Source of the DNA: Anaeramoeba flamelloides
Lineage: Eukaryota > Metamonada > Anaeramoebidae
Assembly: GCA_027625915.1 (NCBI GenBank)
Contig: JANTQA010000042.1
Span: forward strand, 756,001 to 820,000
Direction of reading: 5' to 3'
Length of the DNA stretch: 64,000 bases
Shown here piece after piece: positions 1 to 12,514 of this stretch. The notes below the pieces were generated by a model, which saw nothing but the letters and a program-made list of their open reading frames with translations, did no database searches and had not been told where the DNA came from. The number at the start of each line of letters is the position of its first letter. Positions within the stretch are counted from its first letter, which is position 1. The position numbers were made by a program, and so were the translations under genes.

Positions 1-896
1 CTTTGATTATATTTTTTTAAAAATAAACAAAAAAAAATAATAATATTTTATTAGAAAAATTATCTTAAACAAATTTTCAATTTAAAAACTGTTAATTTTG
101 GGGTTATTTATATAAACACCAAAAACAAAGCAACTGATACTTAACCTCTATAAAATGTTTTATATAGCAGATCATATCGATTTTTTCTTAAATCAAAAAC
201 CCATTTTGTAATTATAGAAATATTAATGATAATATTCTTATTTTCTCATTCTTATTTTTTTTTAAAAAAAACAAAGATTTGAATGAATCTTTCACCCATA
301 ACCAATTTTATAAAAAACAATAAATTACGTTTAAAAAATAAAACCCAATGCTAACAACAAAAAAAAAACTCAACATATAAATACCAACTCGGAATTTTTG
401 TTTGAAACTCTATCAATCTAAGCTGTATACTGTCCAATTTCTAATTTCACAAAAAAAAAAAAAAATTAAATTATACATTTTTTTACAATTATTAAATTTA
501 TATGGAATCGTGTCTATATTAAATTAGAATTAATTTTAATCTAGATATTTTAAAAAAAATTTTTCTTCTTTTTTTAGTAATCGAGGATTGTCGAATACTT
601 ATTAATACTGTTTTATTATATTATTATAATATACAACTTATTATTCAACATTCATTAATTCAATGTAATAATTATTTTTTTTTATCCCTTTGTAATTACA
701 TTAACTAAATATATGAAAGTTCATCCTAAAAATTTTCAATATTTTTTAATGTGGAAATTAGACGATGTTATTTTCTTTTTGCTAGTTTAAAATATATCTT
801 CAAAGAGTTTTTATACCCGAAAAATTTCTAATAGAACGGAAAAACCAGAAAAAATTGTTATTTTTTTTATATAAATGTTTTTTATCTTTATCATAC
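1..896. other. AT-rich stretch without a recognisable gene
   Basis: No open frame with protein-like composition, no splice-compatible exon and no terminal inverted repeat could be seen here. It is homopolymer-rich A+T sequence bounded on the right by a TA-flanked MITE. Confidence 0.5.
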
Positions 897-1098
897 TACA
901 GTCAGTTTCAATTTTAAGGCACAAACTTTCAACCAAATTTAAGGCACAAAAAACTTACAAAATGAGGCATAAAATTTGGAATTTTTAATTTTTGCAATTT
1001 ATTTTACTAGAATACAAAATTTTGTACCTTAATTTCAGATTATTTTTGTGCCTTAAATTTCGTTGAAAGTTTGTGTCTTAAAAGTGAAACTGACTGTA
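897..1098. repeat. Family A MITE, copy 1 (Tc1/mariner-like, TA target)
   Basis: The element is 198 bp with a TA dinucleotide on each side. It starts CAGTCAGTTTCA and ends TGAAACTGACTG, so the tips are perfect inverted repeats. Further in, AAGGCACAAACTTTCAAC is mirrored near the right end with few changes. There is no coding capacity. TA duplication and a CAGT start are typical of non-autonomous Tc1/mariner-type elements (established family trait). Other copies lie at 25372, 45075 and 63077. Confidence 0.85.
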
Positions 1099-1228
1099 TT
1101 CATTTATTATTGAATTTATTATTAACTCGATTTTCCTAAAAATAAGTATTTTTTTTTTCAATTTTTTAAAACAATATTTTGATTTGAATATTTTCATAAT
1201 TCAAATAATACATATCGTCACAATTGAT

Positions 1229-1425
1229 AACACACGATCTAATTTTGAGACTCAAACCTTGTATGAGTATTAAGAGACAAAAAAATCCCAAAATTAAGGT
1301 GTAAAAGTCAGATTCTACTAAAAAAAAGCATGTAAAAAATAAAATTCCAAAAAATTTGAAGTAATTTGAAATTTTTTCTGTTCAGAGTTTATCTCTTACA
1401 AGTGGAAATCGTTGTATACTTAATC
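1229..1425. repeat. Possible diverged relative of the family A MITE
   Basis: The left part (CGATCTAATTTTGAGAC) and the reverse complement of the right part (CGATTTCCACTTGTAAGAGA) match imperfectly. The right arm also resembles the family A arm TTCCACTTTTAAGGCAC. Length is close to that of family A. The match is weak, so this is an inference. Confidence 0.3.
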
Positions 1426-1642
1426 TACTAAAAGTTAAATTATCAATTTTGAAATAAAAATACTTCCAAAGAAAATATGATCTGAAATATAAAAAAAAAA
1501 CCCATAATGTTCTATGTTTAACATATATACAAGAGAAACTTTTTTAGTATTTCAAGTATTGTAATACCAAATCATATTGAAGAAAAATAAAAAAAGAAAA
1601 AGATTAGATTTGTAGTTTTTCACATATATACCTTATTTATTT

Positions 1643-2205
1643 TTTTCGGTTTATAATCCCTAAAACAAGAAAAAATGTTATCTTGTATTTGATGTCAGAA
1701 TATGTTGATTTGGTACTTAGTTGATGGATCCCCAACTTGATATTACTTTTAATAGTGATTTAAGAAAGGTTAAAAAAAAGAAATTATTATTATTGTCTCC
1801 GAAAGATAATTTGAAATATATAAAACTATTCAATCATATGGTATTTAATAAAAAATTGAGGTTTTTGGGTTATGATTGAATTTTTTTTTCATGTTTTGTT
1901 TTATTTGTAGCATTTAAAAGATTTTATTTATTTTTTAAATTTAATTGAACCAAAGGGAAATAAATATTTCAATTGACATCCAATAATTCAATTTCAATCT
2001 TAATTAATATCTTCCAGTATATTAGTCATACACCATTCAATTTGGATTTAGGAAATTATAATAATAAATTCATTTTTTCACCACTCTAAAGCTATTATTC
2101 AAACTAATAACAAGCTACAAGATCCATTAACTAAGAATCAAAATAACACAGTCTTACACCAAATATAATCTAATCTTTTTTAAGTTTCCATATTGCTAAC
2201 CTTAA
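1643..2205. repeat. Family C TTAA inverted-repeat element, copy 1 (diverged)
   Basis: The left end reads GGTTTATAATCCCTA and the right end TTGCTAACCTTAA, a decayed form of the GGTTTACAATCCC / GGGATTGTAAACC ends seen in the copies at 33526 and 49333. Internal landmarks also match: the GATC-rich segment after the left arm (TTAGTTGATGGATCC) and its mirror (AAGATCCATTAACTAAG). Only the right TTAA is preserved. Length, 563 bp, fits the other copies. Confidence 0.65.
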
Positions 2206-2240
2206 ATGGTTGTCAAATTAAACTCTTTAAATCTGTGAAT

Positions 2241-2689
2241 TACAGTCTTTCCAAGTCTACCATAAAATTTTAAATAAAACACAATTGATTTTTCTATTCT
2301 TATTTTCTATTTACAAAAAATTCCGAAATAAGAGTTATTATTCCAAAAATTTTTTCAATAAATAAGCTATTATTCAAATTTTGGTTACATCAAAAAAAAA
2401 ATCAAGATCCCATGAAACTTCAAAATTGTCAGTCCAAAGAATTTCAAAAAAAATATCAATAATTACTGATCTTTAAAAATTTACCATTTTTGAACAATAT
2501 TTTTAAGTACTTCATGAATCTTCAAATTTTTTTTTTTTATTGTTTCAAAAATTTGAATAATAGCTTATTTATTGAAAAAATTTTTGGAATAATAACTCTT
2601 ATTTTGGAATTTTTTGTAAATAGAAAATAGGAATAGAAAACTCAATTGTGTTTTATTTAAAATTTTATATTAGCTTTGGAACGGCTGTA
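2241..2689. repeat. Family B MITE with ~130 bp terminal inverted repeats
   Basis: A TA-flanked, 445 bp non-coding element. The left end CAGTCTTTCCAAG pairs with the right end CTTTGGAACGGCTG, and the two arms then stay complementary for about 130 bases, including AAAATTTTAAATAAAACACA and a segment around the AATAAGAGTTATTATTCC motif. The centre is an AT-rich spacer of about 180 bp. Probably another Tc1/mariner-type non-autonomous element. A short relative is at 21908. Confidence 0.8.
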
Positions 2690-3232
2690 TTTCAAATTTC
2701 CAGTTTGCTTTCACATTATTAATTTTTCTTGCTAATCTACCTATGAGTTGGAAGAAAAATAAATATATTGGCTAAACCCTGAAATATTTTATCATTATTT
2801 TGATGTCAGACAGCCTTTAACTAAAAATCGATTTTCATTTTTGATAAATTTGAATAAGATTTTGAAAATTTTTAGTACTTTTTTTATTTTGGATATTTTT
2901 TTTTGTTATTGTAAATAAAGTATAGAACTGGATTAACTGTTCAAGAAACTTTTTAAAATTGATTGATCTTCAAAATGTTCTTCTTAACAAACTTTTATGA
3001 TTGTAAAATTAAAAGATTTATTCAATTAGAAATTGAACCAAAATTTTTTATTAATTGTCCTCGAATTTATTAGTAAAATCGTGAACACATTAGTGTTTGT
3101 TGTATTTTTGTTTGGAAAAGTATCAGGTAAAGTACTAATTTCGAAATAATTGAAACAGCCTGAAAATCCGAATAATTTGGTTAAAAATCATTTTTTACTC
3201 AAAATTCATCAAATTTTTACTTTCCTCCTAAA

Positions 3233-6200
3233 ATGAGCCTCGAAAAAGACTCAAGCAACATTTCTGAAAATGAAAATCTCAAAACAAACACAACCTCTTC
3301 TTCAGAACCACTTTTTGAAGACTTAAATGATGATCAAGATCAAATTGAACAACTAGAATTACTTCCCGAAACGAAACCAAAAAAATCAAAAAAAAGTTGG
3401 TCACAATTTGAAACTTTCTTCTTTTTGATTTTATTTTATTTTTTTTTTATTTTTTAAACAATGGGAGGTACTCTTCTGAAAATGAAATTTCGAACCAACA
3501 AAAACCTTATTTAATTTACAATTGTTTCTTTATTTTTTTCTTTTTTCTAAAAAATAATTTAGAATGGGGTTATTGTGCTCTTTTTTGTGTTATATGTTGG
3601 GCAGTACTTATACTCTTGTTAGTAATTTTGGTACCTCGAGGTAAATTTTGATTTCTTTTCTTTTTTTTTTTCTCCTTAAAGACAGCGTACCCTGATTTTT
3701 TATTTCCCTCATGCAATGATCAAAGAAAGATTTTCATTAGTCTCTTCATTTTTTTTTCAAAAATCTTTTATTGCAACCAAAACACTTCGGAATTATTGTT
3801 AATCGAAAACTCAAAAAAAGTTGAAATTGATTTGTTTTAATTTCGAAAGAATCAAAAAATTATACTGTTTGAAAAATTTGCTCCAATACTGGATTCATTT
3901 TGTGGTTTTTGAAATTCAAATTGGATCCAATTTCTCCGGATTATCTTTTTTTCAAATTCTGAAATTTGACTTTCATTTCGGATTTTTCGTTTACCTAAAT
4001 ATACCAATATCAAAAGAATAAAAAAGGATCAAACAAACAAATAGAGAGCATCAAATACAAACTTATTTCTTTGAAAACTTTGGTTGTATGAGATGAAAAG
4101 AAAAAGAAGTGAAAATTTTTTATCATTTATTCAAATAACAGTAATTGAAAAAATGAGAGTTAATTTTCAAAATAACCCAGTAAATTATTCATAACATAAG
4201 ATTTGTAATCACGAAAATTACATTTGTATTGTTTCTTCTTTCAAATTTATCGATTTTGGAAAAGTCAATCCACAATTTCAAATGTTTTGATACCTACCCC
4301 ACCTGCAGTTACTTTTTTTTTAAGATAGTAATTAACAAAATGAAAAATTATTGAATAATAACCAAGTATAACACACACTGTGGAAGAAAAGAATACACCT
4401 CAAAAGATATGAAATCCATTTAACAAAAAATAATCTTTTGACTTTGTAATATCTCTTCGTTCTTTCTCAACTTTCAAATATAATTAAAATATTTAAAAGG
4501 CTTTTTTAAAAAGAATTGGGCTAAAAGCTGACAAAAGCTGTAAAAAGTGTTACCCCAACTATTTGGTTCACCCTTTTAAGCAATTTAGGTGATACTTTTC
4601 AAAACTTTTAGTTCTTACTTTTTTATACTTTTGAATAACATTTTTTAAAAAGAGATTTATTACAAAAAAAAAAACAATAAAATTTATTTTGAATCAATTA
4701 CGAAATAATCTTAGTTAAAATGCCTGAACTTTCAGCTAAAATCACTAGTGTAAAGATGAAATGTTGTAAAAAATAGAGTTTTTACAATTTTCGAGATAAA
4801 TAAAAGAGTTCCATACATTTATCCCAAGTTTGATAAATATTAAACAAAATGCCCGTTTTGATTTTTAAGCTTGAATGGATTTTCAATATAAAATCGTTTG
4901 GTAAATACCAATACTTTGTTTGAAAAATGATTTTTTTTTTAAAAAATTGAAAAATTGGTGTTTACCAAACGATTTTTTTATTAAAATTATTTATAGTCTA
5001 TGAAGATAATCAGATATTATATTTACTATTACCAAAATTTGGATAAATGCATGGAACTCTTTTAATCATCTCAAAAATTGTAAAAACTCTATTTTTTACA
5101 ACATTTCATATTTAAACTAGTGATAATTTATCTAACGACCCAAAAAAAATCAACAAAGCCCATAGAGATTGTCTAGCCTAATTTTATACACTATATTTTT
5201 TTCACCATAAACTCCAAGTACTAAGATTTAGATAATTTCTCAAAAAAACAAAAAATGGTACAAGAGATAAAAATGAAATCATAAGCTTTCTACTAGATCG
5301 ATTTTTTGATGAGAGTATTATCTGCTTTGATATCACTATTTTAAAAATAAACTTTTTTTTAAAGGGTCGAGTCATTAAGTTAAAAATAATTTTCTGAAAT
5401 GGAAAAAAAAAATTTTTTGTACTTTTTATGAATTGCTTAAAACCAATACCAATTAAAAATCATCAATCAACCTGTGATGTACGATGATCTCCAAAAACCA
5501 ACAATCAAAAAAGAGGATATTTTTAGAAAAAAACACAAAAGATCTTCACTCAATTTCCAATTTGAATGATTATAAATTGTAATTTAGAAAACAACTATGT
5601 TATTTTTGAAGTGTCGCTCTTTGGCGCTTTTTGAGATCTCGAAGATTTTTTTTTTTTTTCATTTCTTAAATGAGTTATTTTTATCTCAAGAATCCTACAA
5701 AATTCTTACTCTTCCAAATATAGTGGGTTACAAAATAACCACAACTAAGATTAAATAGAATTGAATTGATTGTACACTTAAAGAAAACAATTTGTTTTCA
5801 ATTGAAGAAATTTAACCCTTTGAAAATATAAAATCAAGAAAAGATTAATTTATTTCTATTAAATTTGAATTTTTTCGAAATTGAGAACTCTTTTAGACTT
5901 TTTTTATTTAATGAGTTTTTTATTGATCTTTCTTTTTTAATAGATTTTTTGATATTAAGAATGCTTTTAAACTTTTTTTATTTGTTGAATTGAATTTTTT
6001 GCCAATTTAGTATCCGATAAAAATTTTTTTTTGTTATTTGAATTTTGATAATCAAAAGAAGTTCAATTTCACAATATCCTTTTTAAATGTCAAGTCACCT
6101 CTTGGGTATGGATCAAATTCATGATAAGTGACCAGAGCCTTAAATTATTTTATATAATAATTAACACAATATTTCAATTTTTTTGGGCAAAAATTAAGGA

Positions 6201-9200
6201 AATCTGTAAAATGAAATAATAAAGTAAATGACAATTTATTGAATTTCAAAAATATTACTTTAAGGGAGTAAGTAAATTTTACAAAATTTGAGTATCAGTT
6301 TATACAAAAATGAATTATTGAAATCATTTCTTTAACCTAATACATTAAAATTTTAATAAATATGAGAGTTGAATATATCATAGTCTAATATATTTACATA
6401 CCAATCAAAAAATTAAAATCAAAAAAATTAAAAATTTGATCAATAAAAAATAAAAAAAAAACATTTATCTCTTGATCTTATCTGTAGCATTTGATATGAT
6501 TACTTCTTCTTTACTTGGTTTTATTTTTAATTTTTCATGGAAAAATTTTTGTTTGGAAAATTTTTGATAAACAAATTACCTTTTATTTCTAAATTTTTTA
6601 TCAAAATGAATTTTCAAAATCCTATTTTTATTTAATTCATCTAATTCTAGTTTTATTTCAGAAAATCAGATATTTTTTTTTAATTCCTCTGAAATTAAGC
6701 TTTATTGGATGAATTTGTTTGATTTGATAATTATTTATTTTCCAATAAATTGAAAACTCAAAATAATTTTGATTTTATACTTGAAATTTTTTCTCAATTT
6801 TTCTTTTTCTTTTAGTAGAACCTGATATAACTGTTTATTGGTTTCGAGAATTCAATCCCTTTACTTTAATATTTGAAACAGTATTCTTTGTTTTGGCTTA
6901 TTTTTATAAAAATATTTGAAAAAAGAATTTGAAAACACATTTGTAAAAAAATCTTTGGTAAAATTAAAATAAATAGTGATGATGCAAGAAATTCAAGGTT
7001 ATAAATTGTATGGGTTTCTTAAATTAAAGAAGAAATAGAAAACAAATCTTCGGAATAATATTTTGGTCGAATTTTTTTTTTTTTCATTCTTGATTTCTAC
7101 AAATTTCTCTGGAAAGGTGATCTTACTTATTTGATCTTCTAAAAGAAAATATTTGTTTATTAGGTACACACCTTCGGGTATATTTTTTTGGTTTATTCTA
7201 TGATTAATTTCAACGATAATTTGAATACATTTCTAGATCCAAAACCACATTTAATCAAACCAAAAATTTAATAAAACAAAATTTTCAAAAAATCGAAAAA
7301 TGAAAGATTCAACTCTTATTTACTTTGGGTTCGTTTTCTTTTCACAAATAGAGCAGTGGATGGTATTTTAGTTTCAAAGTTACAATATCTCATGACATTC
7401 AAAAAATCTTTTTTCAGTAAGGTTGCTTGCAATTAAAAATTTTCAAAATGGTAAAATGCACCTACTTTCTTAATAAATATTAATTTGAAAAATATAATCC
7501 TCAATGAATTTTTGTATATATGTAATTCTGGAAACGATTCGGGCATTTTAGGAAAAAATTACTTTTCCCATAATTTTAAAAATATCACCACCAATTCTAT
7601 AAATTCTAAAAAACCTGTTGGCGTTCCAGAACAATGAGAAAAAAGTCCAAATAAAAAATGAAAATAAAAAAATTTTTTTTTCAAGTTTCTTTTTTTTACA
7701 ATAAAAAGGGTTTTCTCATAATGAACATGAACAAAAAATAGTCTTTGTGGAAATTAAAATCACATTTTTCACATAATCAATGAAGTGTAGAATTTCTTTT
7801 TTTAATATTATCAGAAATAATAACAAATCCTTCTTGTAGCATTGCAAGTCAAGTTCTGTTTACTATTAACATCATTTCCGCCGAAAATAACCTTAGAATA
7901 ACACGTTTTTACATGGTGACTATAGAGATTGTAATATCTAAAAAATTTTGCAAAACAATTGCGCATCAAAAAAAAATCGAAAAAAAAAACAAAATGCGAA
8001 AAAATGATTTCAATTTTGAAATTTCTAAAATAAATTTTTTTTCTTCTAATATCCATTCAAACCCTTTAAAACACATGCAATTCATTTATTATAACTGGAT
8101 TCCCTTGACTATAAAAAAGTTTAGAATTACACATAGATTATTTTTCTTCTTCTCTACTTTTTAAGTAAAAAAAAATATTTTTTAGATAAAAAAAAAAAAA
8201 AAGAAAACTCAAGAAAAGAAATGGAAAAAAAATCAAAATTAAGAACTTTATTAGAATCTAATAACAATAAAAGAAAAAAAAAAAGAAATTATATTGTCTG
8301 TAAAATCTATGCAATTAAATTGCTGAAATTAACTAAAAATGATTCTATTTTCAAAAAGAAAATTTATTGAAATCATTTAATGTATTAACTTGGAATTTAA
8401 CATATTTTGAATACCTTTAATATAATTTGTTTTACTGATTATGAAAAATTAAATTACCAATTTTTTTCACTTGGTTGATTTTTAAATTATAATAATTTCA
8501 AAACTAACAAAAGTTTTGAATTGATTTCCGTTTCAATAAGAAACTCGTTAAATAGAAGATTTTTGTTGAAAAAATTATTGTTCATTTTTTTTTGAAATTT
8601 TTCAGTAATAAAACTTTAGAATTTAAAGTTTTATTTCTTAAAACTATTAAATTTGACTTTTTTCCAAAATTTTACCTTTTTTTTATTTTTAATAATTGTA
8701 CTAACTTCTGAGTATCTTCGATTTTCAATTTGAGGAAAATTCTTTTTTCTTGTAAAATCGGACATCTAAAAACAAATTTCGTTAATGTATATTGATAAAT
8801 AACATTTTAAAATTTGGAAAATCCCTAAATATTTTTATTTTATTTTTAATTACGCTATATCATATTAACCAAACAGGAATTACCGGTGTAAAAGAGTCTG
8901 GATATTTCCGTGACGCATATCTTAGCCATAATGAAATGAAAGTAAATTTCTCTATTACAATTGAAGAAAGATTGCATAATAAGAATTTTTTTAATTTAAA
9001 AATTGAAAATCCAAGTGTAATGATGTATCACGATGATATTGGATTTGGATCGATTAAATTTAAAGAACAACATCCAATATTATTTTCAAGAAAAGAAGAT
9101 CTATATGAATTAACTGCTATTATAAATCCAGCATCAGAAGACGTTTATGGTGGGATTGTTAGTGAATTTGAAGAAAAGGGATATTTCACAGTAACCGTGC

Positions 9201-9286
9201 GGGGTTATGTTAATGGGAAATCTTCTATTTGGACAACAAAAATAAAAATCGAAACTACCCAAAAAATAACACCAAAAGAAATTTAA
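3233..9286 (+). CDS. Single-pass membrane protein with a LEA_2-like domain (three predicted exons)
   Basis: Predicted exons are 3233-3395, 3563-3640 and 8877-9286, about 216 aa. Exon 1 begins ATG and gives an acidic Ser/Asn-rich cytosolic tail ending in a basic KPKKSKK patch. Exon 2 is a membrane segment (WGYCALFC...LILLLVILVPR). Exon 3 gives a beta-rich domain with the pattern of LEA_2/NDR1-HIN1-like proteins: MKVNFSITIE, IENPSVMMY, IGFGSIKF and YFTVTVRGYVNG. Exon 2 ends one base into a codon and exon 3 needs exactly one base (g+ga, Gly), so the frame is kept across a 5236 bp intron. Exon 3 has no in-frame ATG before residue MKVNF and a stop lies just upstream, so it cannot start alone in the usual way. 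The alternative is a short gene ending at 3840 through an acceptor at 3685, with 8877-9286 belonging to another gene. The domain call is by pattern only. Confidence 0.6.
4736..5130. repeat. Long palindromic element (family D) in the LEA_2 intron
   Basis: The outer arms are nearly perfect reverse complements over about 90 bases, including ATGAAATGTTGTAAAAAATA and AGAGTTCCATACATTTATCC. A second inner pair (TCGTTTGGTAAATACCA / TGGTGTTTACCAAACGA) surrounds a short loop near 4925-4955. It has no coding capacity. It is probably a fold-back or MITE-type element. Confidence 0.75.
5355..5850. repeat. Dispersed repeat H, copy 1
   Basis: Matches 34085-34570 in the same order and spacing. Shared landmarks are AAAATAATTTTCTGAAATGG, a segment with TTTTTGAGATCTCGAAGATT (TTTTAGAGATCTTGAAGATT in the other copy) and GAAAACAATTTGTTTTCAAT. 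Neither copy shows a clean open frame, and the element class is unknown. It lies inside the long LEA_2 intron. Confidence 0.65.
6420..7500. repeat. Dispersed repeat I, copy 1
   Basis: About 1.1 kb that aligns, with moderate divergence, to 24790-26110. Shared landmarks include AATTCAATCCCTTTACTTTA, GAAATTCAAGGTTATAAATT, TAGATCCAAAACCACATTTA and a closing AATGGTAAAATG. It does not carry the family A MITE that interrupts the other copy, so it serves as an empty-site reference. No open frame is visible. Confidence 0.7.
7889..8130. repeat. Dispersed repeat J, copy 1
   Basis: Matches 44811-45053 over about 240 bases. Both begin CCTTAGAATAACACGTTTTT, share AAAAAATGATTTCAATTTTG in the middle and end near an ACTGG(A/G)..CC..TTGACT motif. 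Short open frames on both strands overlap it, but their composition follows the repeat rather than a protein. Confidence 0.65.
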
Positions 9287-12132
9287 TTTCTTTTCTTTAT
9301 TTTTTTTTTAATTTTAACTAATTAATGATAAATAAAAATTATTAAAGCATAAAATTTTTTTTTTAGATTTTCCATACAAAATTTGATCAAAATTGAAATT
9401 TTTAAAAAATTTTTGTAAAAGTAATAACGAATAAATATCAGTGATAGCTTCTCTTAATGTTTTAGATTTTGTATATCAATTAGGAAAAATAAAAGTTTGC
9501 ATTCATATTTATCCTTAAAAAGGTAAGATCTATTTTTTTTTTATCAACAGAATGATATTACATATGCTATTTTTTTTTTTTATTTGCCTTATGACAAATT
9601 TCTTTGAACTTTATTTGAACACAACTTATAAATATTTTTGAAAATAAATCTAAAAAAAAATAAAAAAGCTTCAAACAAATAAATACTAACAGAAGAATTT
9701 TGTAAAAATTATTGATAAACGATATTTGCACTTTTACTGAATCAAGTTATTTAAGAGAATATGTAAAAGGGCTTTATTTTATAGTTTTTAAATCAGAAAT
9801 TATTAAAAAATTACATTTAAATGTTTATTTTTGAATATTAATTTTAAAATCATCCATATTTTATTTTAGTTCATGGATTGTTTTGAAGCATATATATATA
9901 TATATATATACCTTGGCCGTCCGTATTTGCCCAAATTTCATCAAGTTTCTAAAAAAAATATTTAAAATGATATTGATGTATTAACATATATATTTTCTTA
10001 TTTGTTTTTAATCCATATTTTAATTATAATAAAAAGTCAAAATAGTTCCAAGATAAAGAAATTACGTTTTTTGATTTTTTTTTTTGAAATTGGAAAAAAA
10101 ATATTAATTATTCATTTTTACATTTTTTTTAAATATTTTTTTTTTTATTTTATTTTTTTAAACAATAAATTTTATTCAAGTAATAGTAATCCAAAACTCA
10201 ATAAATTGATTCATTAATAATAATAATCAAATAATGTTGTTAATTTTATGATAAAAAAAATCAATAAAAAAATATATTACTGAAAAAATTTCAATAAATA
10301 TCCAATCAAGAGAAAAATAAAATTCATTTCTTAAGGCAAAAATTATATTTTATATCAGAATAATTTTCTAAAAGTTTTATTTGAACAATAAGATTTACTA
10401 TTTAAAACAAAACAAAAAAAATATAAAATAATTATATTTATTAAATTGCAATTAAACAAATAAAAACTTTTTAACAGATAAAATAATCATAACATAAAAA
10501 AAAAAAAATAAATAATAACTTTTAAATTTTATTAAAAAATAATAAAATTATTCTTCAAAACGAAGAATTTTTTTTTGAATTTTGTTATAGGTAACAATTC
10601 GAATAATACCTTAGTGAAATTCGAATTTTTCCTATCTAAATTAATCCAGATCTTGGGAAATAAGTTCTGATATATGGTCTCTTATTTAATAATATTGTTT
10701 ATTTAATGTCTAGATTTTAAAAATTCAAAAATTAAAAAATAGTAAAAATTAAGAAACAAATTATTATTAATCTGACTCGAACTATTTACCAAATCATTTA
10801 AATTTGAAAAAAATATTTTGTTGAAAAAATTTGATAAATTTTACAATGAAATAAAATATGATTTTTTTTTCAAATTGAATTCATATATTTTTTTATTTTT
10901 AAATTATTTAGAATTAACTATATATATATTCTTATTAAATGGTAATCAGTAGATAAAACAAACTTTCTATGTGATACCAAATTAACTTTTTGTAATGAAT
11001 AAATTATTTCATCAAGTATTTTAGGCAATAACGGGAGGTACAAAGACCTCAAAAAATTCTATTAAAGTTTGATTATTTTAATCATTAAAACTATGAGTTT
11101 TTTGGTGTTTAGACTTAATTTTCAAATATATATCTATTGAAAAAATTTCTAATGGAAAAATAATTAAACCACAAGAACCAAAAAAAAAAATTCCAATGTT
11201 GAAAATTTTTTTTCAAGTTATTTTTTTATTGTAAGTAACTATACAAGTTTTAATTATAAATTTTTCTATCTAAGAAAATTGTTTATAAATTCTATATATA
11301 ATAATCCTCTGATAACATTTCAAATTAAAAATTTTGTTTCCAAGGTAATTAGTATATTTAGGGTACTAAGGGATATATATAGAAATTATCAAATAACCTT
11401 TAAGTTTTTTAATTGGGATATTGTTTAATTATTCTAAATTTTATCAATTTTAACTAAAAAATGTAGAAATCAACATTATCACAAATCAGAATAATTATTG
11501 AAAGAACTTACCAAAAACCAAGATCATATTTTTTATATTAAATTATAAAAATAGAATCATGATGTCAATAGAAAATATTTGAAGAAATTTTAATCTAATA
11601 CAGCAGGCAGGTTATTTTGATTTTATATTAAATTATGGTAAAGTATTTTACAATAAAAATTCTACGAAACTATTCAATATCGAATCAAATTTATTAAAAA
11701 AAAATATTAAAGAAAAGATACATAATAAATAAAATCCAAATTTCAAATCAATGATAAAACAAAATAAATCTTACAATTGATTTTTTCTTAGAAATTGATA
11801 ATTTATTAAAAAGGAAAAATAACAATAAAATAAAATTTCCATTTCAGTTATTTTCTCTTTCAATTTTAAAGGTTTGGGATTTTTAATATTTTATACCTTT
11901 ACCAGATCTAAAAATTGGAAAATTTAGAATATTTAAACCATACCTCAATTAGAAAAGTTAAAGGTTATTCGATAATTTTAATAATTTTTATACATGTATT
12001 TATCTGGGAAATGGGATTATAGATTTACCAATTTTGCTCATATGCTAAATTGATCAAAAAAATGGAATTTAAAGTATTTTTCAAAATTTAATGGTTTGTT
12101 TTTAACAGTAATTAGGAAACAAAATAATTGAA
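9287..12132. other. Gene-poor AT-rich stretch
   Basis: About 2.8 kb with no exon-like sequence that I can support. It includes a short (AT)n run at about 9889-9910 followed by a GC-richer patch (CCTTGGCCGTCCGTATTTGC), and many poly-A/T runs. An open frame at 10002-10217 is almost wholly Phe/Ile/Lys and is probably chance. Confidence 0.5.
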
Positions 12133-12423
12133 ATGGAAAATAATTGGACTAGAATTTACATCGACTTTCACAAAACGGGTAAAAATGATCACAAAAAAGT
12201 GAATTTTTATTTCTATTTATCATTCAATCAGAAGACTTTATGTTACGAAGAGAAAGTTTTCGCCACTTCTTTGAACAATACATACCATTTCAAGTTTTTT
12301 AACATTTCTTTGAGGGGTTTTAAATGGCAAAATTTTTCGATTTCTTCATTTAATCATAAAAAAAAAATCTATTTTAAATCTCAAAAATATCATTTTCCTG
12401 GATCTATTTTCACCATTCTTTGA
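12133..12423 (+). CDS. Small open frame, hypothetical (96 aa)
   Basis: It opens with ATG and runs 96 codons. Composition is more protein-like than surrounding frames: MENNWTRIYIDFHKTGKNDH at the start, and several Trp, Gly, His and Thr codons. I recognise no motif, signal peptide or membrane segment. It lies 91 bp upstream of the predicted first exon of the phosphatase gene on the same strand, so it could also be an upstream open frame in a leader or a chance frame. Confidence 0.25.
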   Translation: MENNWTRIYIDFHKTGKNDHKKVNFYFYLSFNQKTLCYEEKVFATSLNNTYHFKFFNISLRGFKWQNFSISSFNHKKKIYFKSQKYHFPGSIFTIL

Positions 12424-12514
12424 ATTGTAAAAATACTTTCAACAACCCAAAAATCTAAAATTATATTTTTTCGATTTTTCCAAAAGTGAGAATTTGTTTT
12501 TTAAATTTTTTGAT

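Noticed and set aside
3821-4021. 66-codon Phe/Ile-rich frame after the LEA_2 5' exons
   Set aside because: It has no ATG at the called start, and its composition is that of intron sequence. The alternative terminal exon 3686-3840 is equally low in complexity.
7811-8164. Overlapping frames on both strands of about 80 codons
   Set aside because: They lie wholly within dispersed repeat J, whose second copy does not preserve the frames.
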